A DNA stretch of 5,928 bases. It comes from Planctomycetota bacterium. Lineage in GTDB: Bacteria > Planctomycetota > UBA1135 > GCA-002686595. The stretch is taken from assembly GCA_021776885.1 (NCBI GenBank), contig JAJFFA010000224.1:1-5928 (forward strand), read 5' to 3'. A model generated the notes under the pieces. The model made no database searches. It had not been told where the DNA came from and was given only the letters and a program-made list of their open reading frames with translations. The translations under genes were made by a program, and so were the position numbers. This document shows positions 4,888 through 5,928 of this stretch, in pieces; within the stretch, counting starts at the first letter, position 1; every line of letters begins with the position of its first letter.

Positions 4888-5832
4888 ATGGGACTCTTCG
4901 ACGCATTCAAGAAGAAGCCGGCCTCGCCCGCTCCGCGCCCCCGCCCGCTGCCGCTGCGCGGCGGGCTGGCGCCGCATCCCGATCCCCAGGCCAAGAACAA
5001 CTTCATCATCGTCATCCTGGACAGTTGCCGCTACGACTCGTTCATGGCGGCCAAGCCCAAGGTGATGACCAAGCTCGGCAAGGTCGAGAAGCGCTACACG
5101 TATGCCTCGTGGACCGCACCCTCGCACTACAACCTGCTGACGGGGCTGCTGCCGCACACGACGCCGCCCAACGTGTACGCGTCGGAGTACTACAAGGAAG
5201 ACTTCTTCAACTACAACGATCGTCTCGGCGCCAAGGGCATCGAGTTCGCCAAGATGGTCCCCGGGCTGTGGTTCCCCGGCCTGCTGCGCAACACGCTCGG
5301 CATGTCGACCCATGCGCGCGTCTCGCTGCCGGTGCTGAACCCGAAGACCGGTATCAACCGCGACTTCGACTCGTTCCAGCTGATGGACAGCCACAACGAC
5401 ATGGCGAGCATGCTGCCGACCATGAAGTTCTCGGACGAGCGTCCGTCGTTCTACCTCCTGAACGTCGGGGAGACGCACTACCCGTACGCGAAGCCGGAGG
5501 AGGACTCCTCGATGTGGCCGCGCATCTCGGGTGTCAACGGGGTCTTCAAGAAGTTGAACGACCAGGTCGACCCGGACAAGCCGGAGTTCAAAGAGGACTT
5601 CCAGTTCTTCGACCAGGACAAGCTCGATCAGCTGCGCGAGCGGCAGATCGACACCGTCCGGTACATCGATACCGTCTTCGAGAAGCTCTTCGACATGGTG
5701 CCGAAGAACACGCACATCGTCATCACCGCCGACCACGGCGAGTTGTTTGGCGAGATGGGCTACTTCGGCCACGGGCCGATCATGCACGAGAAGTGCTTCG
5801 AGGTGCCCTTTGTCGAGGGGATGGTCCGCTGA
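4888..5832 (+). CDS. Cytoplasmic sulfatase-like alkaline phosphatase superfamily hydrolase
   Basis: This 314-residue protein has the metal-dependent alkaline phosphatase/sulfatase superfamily core. Asp45 in VILDSCRYDSF resembles the VDxLRxD metal-binding start. SWTAPSHYNLLTG aligns with the CxPSRxxxxTG nucleophile motif of sulfatases, with Thr76 replacing the Cys that becomes formylglycine; a Thr/Ser nucleophile is typical of phosphatase or phosphotransferase members. ADHGELFGEMG supplies metal ligands Asp282 and His283, and GHG has His295. The protein stops soon after the EVPFV strand, shorter than most sulfatases. There is no signal peptide; residues 1-36 are basic and Pro-rich after MGLFDAFKKK, so it should be cytoplasmic. 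It follows sat in the same direction by 54 bases, suggesting a role linked to APS/PAPS or sulfated or phosphorylated intermediates. Superfamily is sure; substrate is unknown. Confidence 0.85.
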   Translation: MGLFDAFKKKPASPAPRPRPLPLRGGLAPHPDPQAKNNFIIVILDSCRYDSFMAAKPKVMTKLGKVEKRYTYASWTAPSHYNLLTGLLPHTTPPNVYASEYYKEDFFNYNDRLGAKGIEFAKMVPGLWFPGLLRNTLGMSTHARVSLPVLNPKTGINRDFDSFQLMDSHNDMASMLPTMKFSDERPSFYLLNVGETHYPYAKPEEDSSMWPRISGVNGVFKKLNDQVDPDKPEFKEDFQFFDQDKLDQLRERQIDTVRYIDTVFEKLFDMVPKNTHIVITADHGELFGEMGYFGHGPIMHEKCFEVPFVEGMVR

Positions 5833-5845
5833 CCACCCGCTCGGC

Positions 5846-5871
5846 TTGATCCGATCTGTCGTCTCGATCAA
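5846..5871. repeat. 6-bp inverted repeat downstream of the sulfatase-like gene
   Basis: TTGATC (5846-5851) pairs with GATCAA (5866-5871) across a 14-base loop, 13 bases after the stop at 5832. There is no T-tract. It could be a weak terminator, an operator, or chance. TGATAA (5882-5887) nearby is the best -10-like element, without a clear -35, leaving open a separate promoter for the next gene. Confidence 0.3.
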
Positions 5872-5911
5872 ACGACTCTCCTGATAACGCCTCTCTTTCC
5901 GTAATCGCGCT

Positions 5912-5928
5912 ATGAGCAACAAAGGTTT
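5912..5928 (+). CDS. Possible start of next gene (APS kinase candidate), cut by window end
   Basis: An ATG at 5912 opens M-S-N-K-G followed by TT, so the sixth residue is Phe or Leu. Many bacterial APS kinases begin with a short leader then K-G-F/L-T-hydrophobic-W before the P-loop, so this fits CysC, and sat followed by cysC is a common pairing. Only five whole codons are visible, there is no Shine-Dalgarno, and many proteins could start this way. Treat the start as plausible and the identity as a guess. Confidence 0.25.

Noticed and set aside
3526..5922. A 798-codon open frame on the minus strand opposite sat and the sulfatase-like gene
   Set aside because: It is antisense to two genes with clear family motifs. 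Stop-free antisense frames arise when third positions are almost all G/C; the translation is a monotonous Leu/Val/Arg/Asp mixture.

Overview
The window is GC-rich bacterial chromosome with third codon positions almost entirely G or C in the confident genes. A lipoprotein with a lipobox and Gly (not Asp) after the acylated Cys, and a soluble PAS-histidine kinase, suggest a Gram-negative-type cell. Most starts lack a clear Shine-Dalgarno sequence; the exception is the phosphatase-like gene at 4888. This style would fit Planctomycetota or Myxococcota-like lineages, but nothing here fixes the taxon.

Layout. (1) 7-558 (+): unrecognised acidic/alanine-rich protein whose true start may lie outside the window. 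(2) 559-1286: about 730 bases without a confident gene, holding hairpins and a possible decayed or frameshifted minus-strand ORF with one CxxC pair. (3) 1287-2468 (+): soluble PAS sensor histidine kinase without an adjacent response regulator. (4) 2476-2507: GC-rich hairpin between convergent genes. (5) 2531-3010 (-): small lipoprotein with TPR-like helices. (6) 3011-3326: divergent intergenic region packed with dyads and repeats, including three GAGTRC hexamers at exact 11-base pitch. (7) 3327-5832 (+): an apparent operon of a ribbon-helix-helix (RHH) regulator, sulfate adenylyltransferase (Sat) and a cytoplasmic alkaline-phosphatase-superfamily (sulfatase-like) enzyme. A start at 5912 at the window edge reads M-S-N-K-G, compatible with an APS kinase N-terminus but far too short to identify.

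Working model. The RHH protein probably binds the phased repeats just upstream of its own gene and controls sat and the phosphatase-like gene. Sat makes APS from ATP and sulfate. If the next gene is an APS kinase, the cluster makes PAPS for sulfation. The phosphatase-like protein has a Thr in place of the formylglycine Cys and no export signal, so it is unlikely to be a classical exported sulfatase. The most unusual points are the operator-like array, the GRKHAD variant of the Sat GRDHAG motif, and a C-terminal Leu-Gly-Tyr-Leu motif shared by the RHH protein and the divergent lipoprotein.
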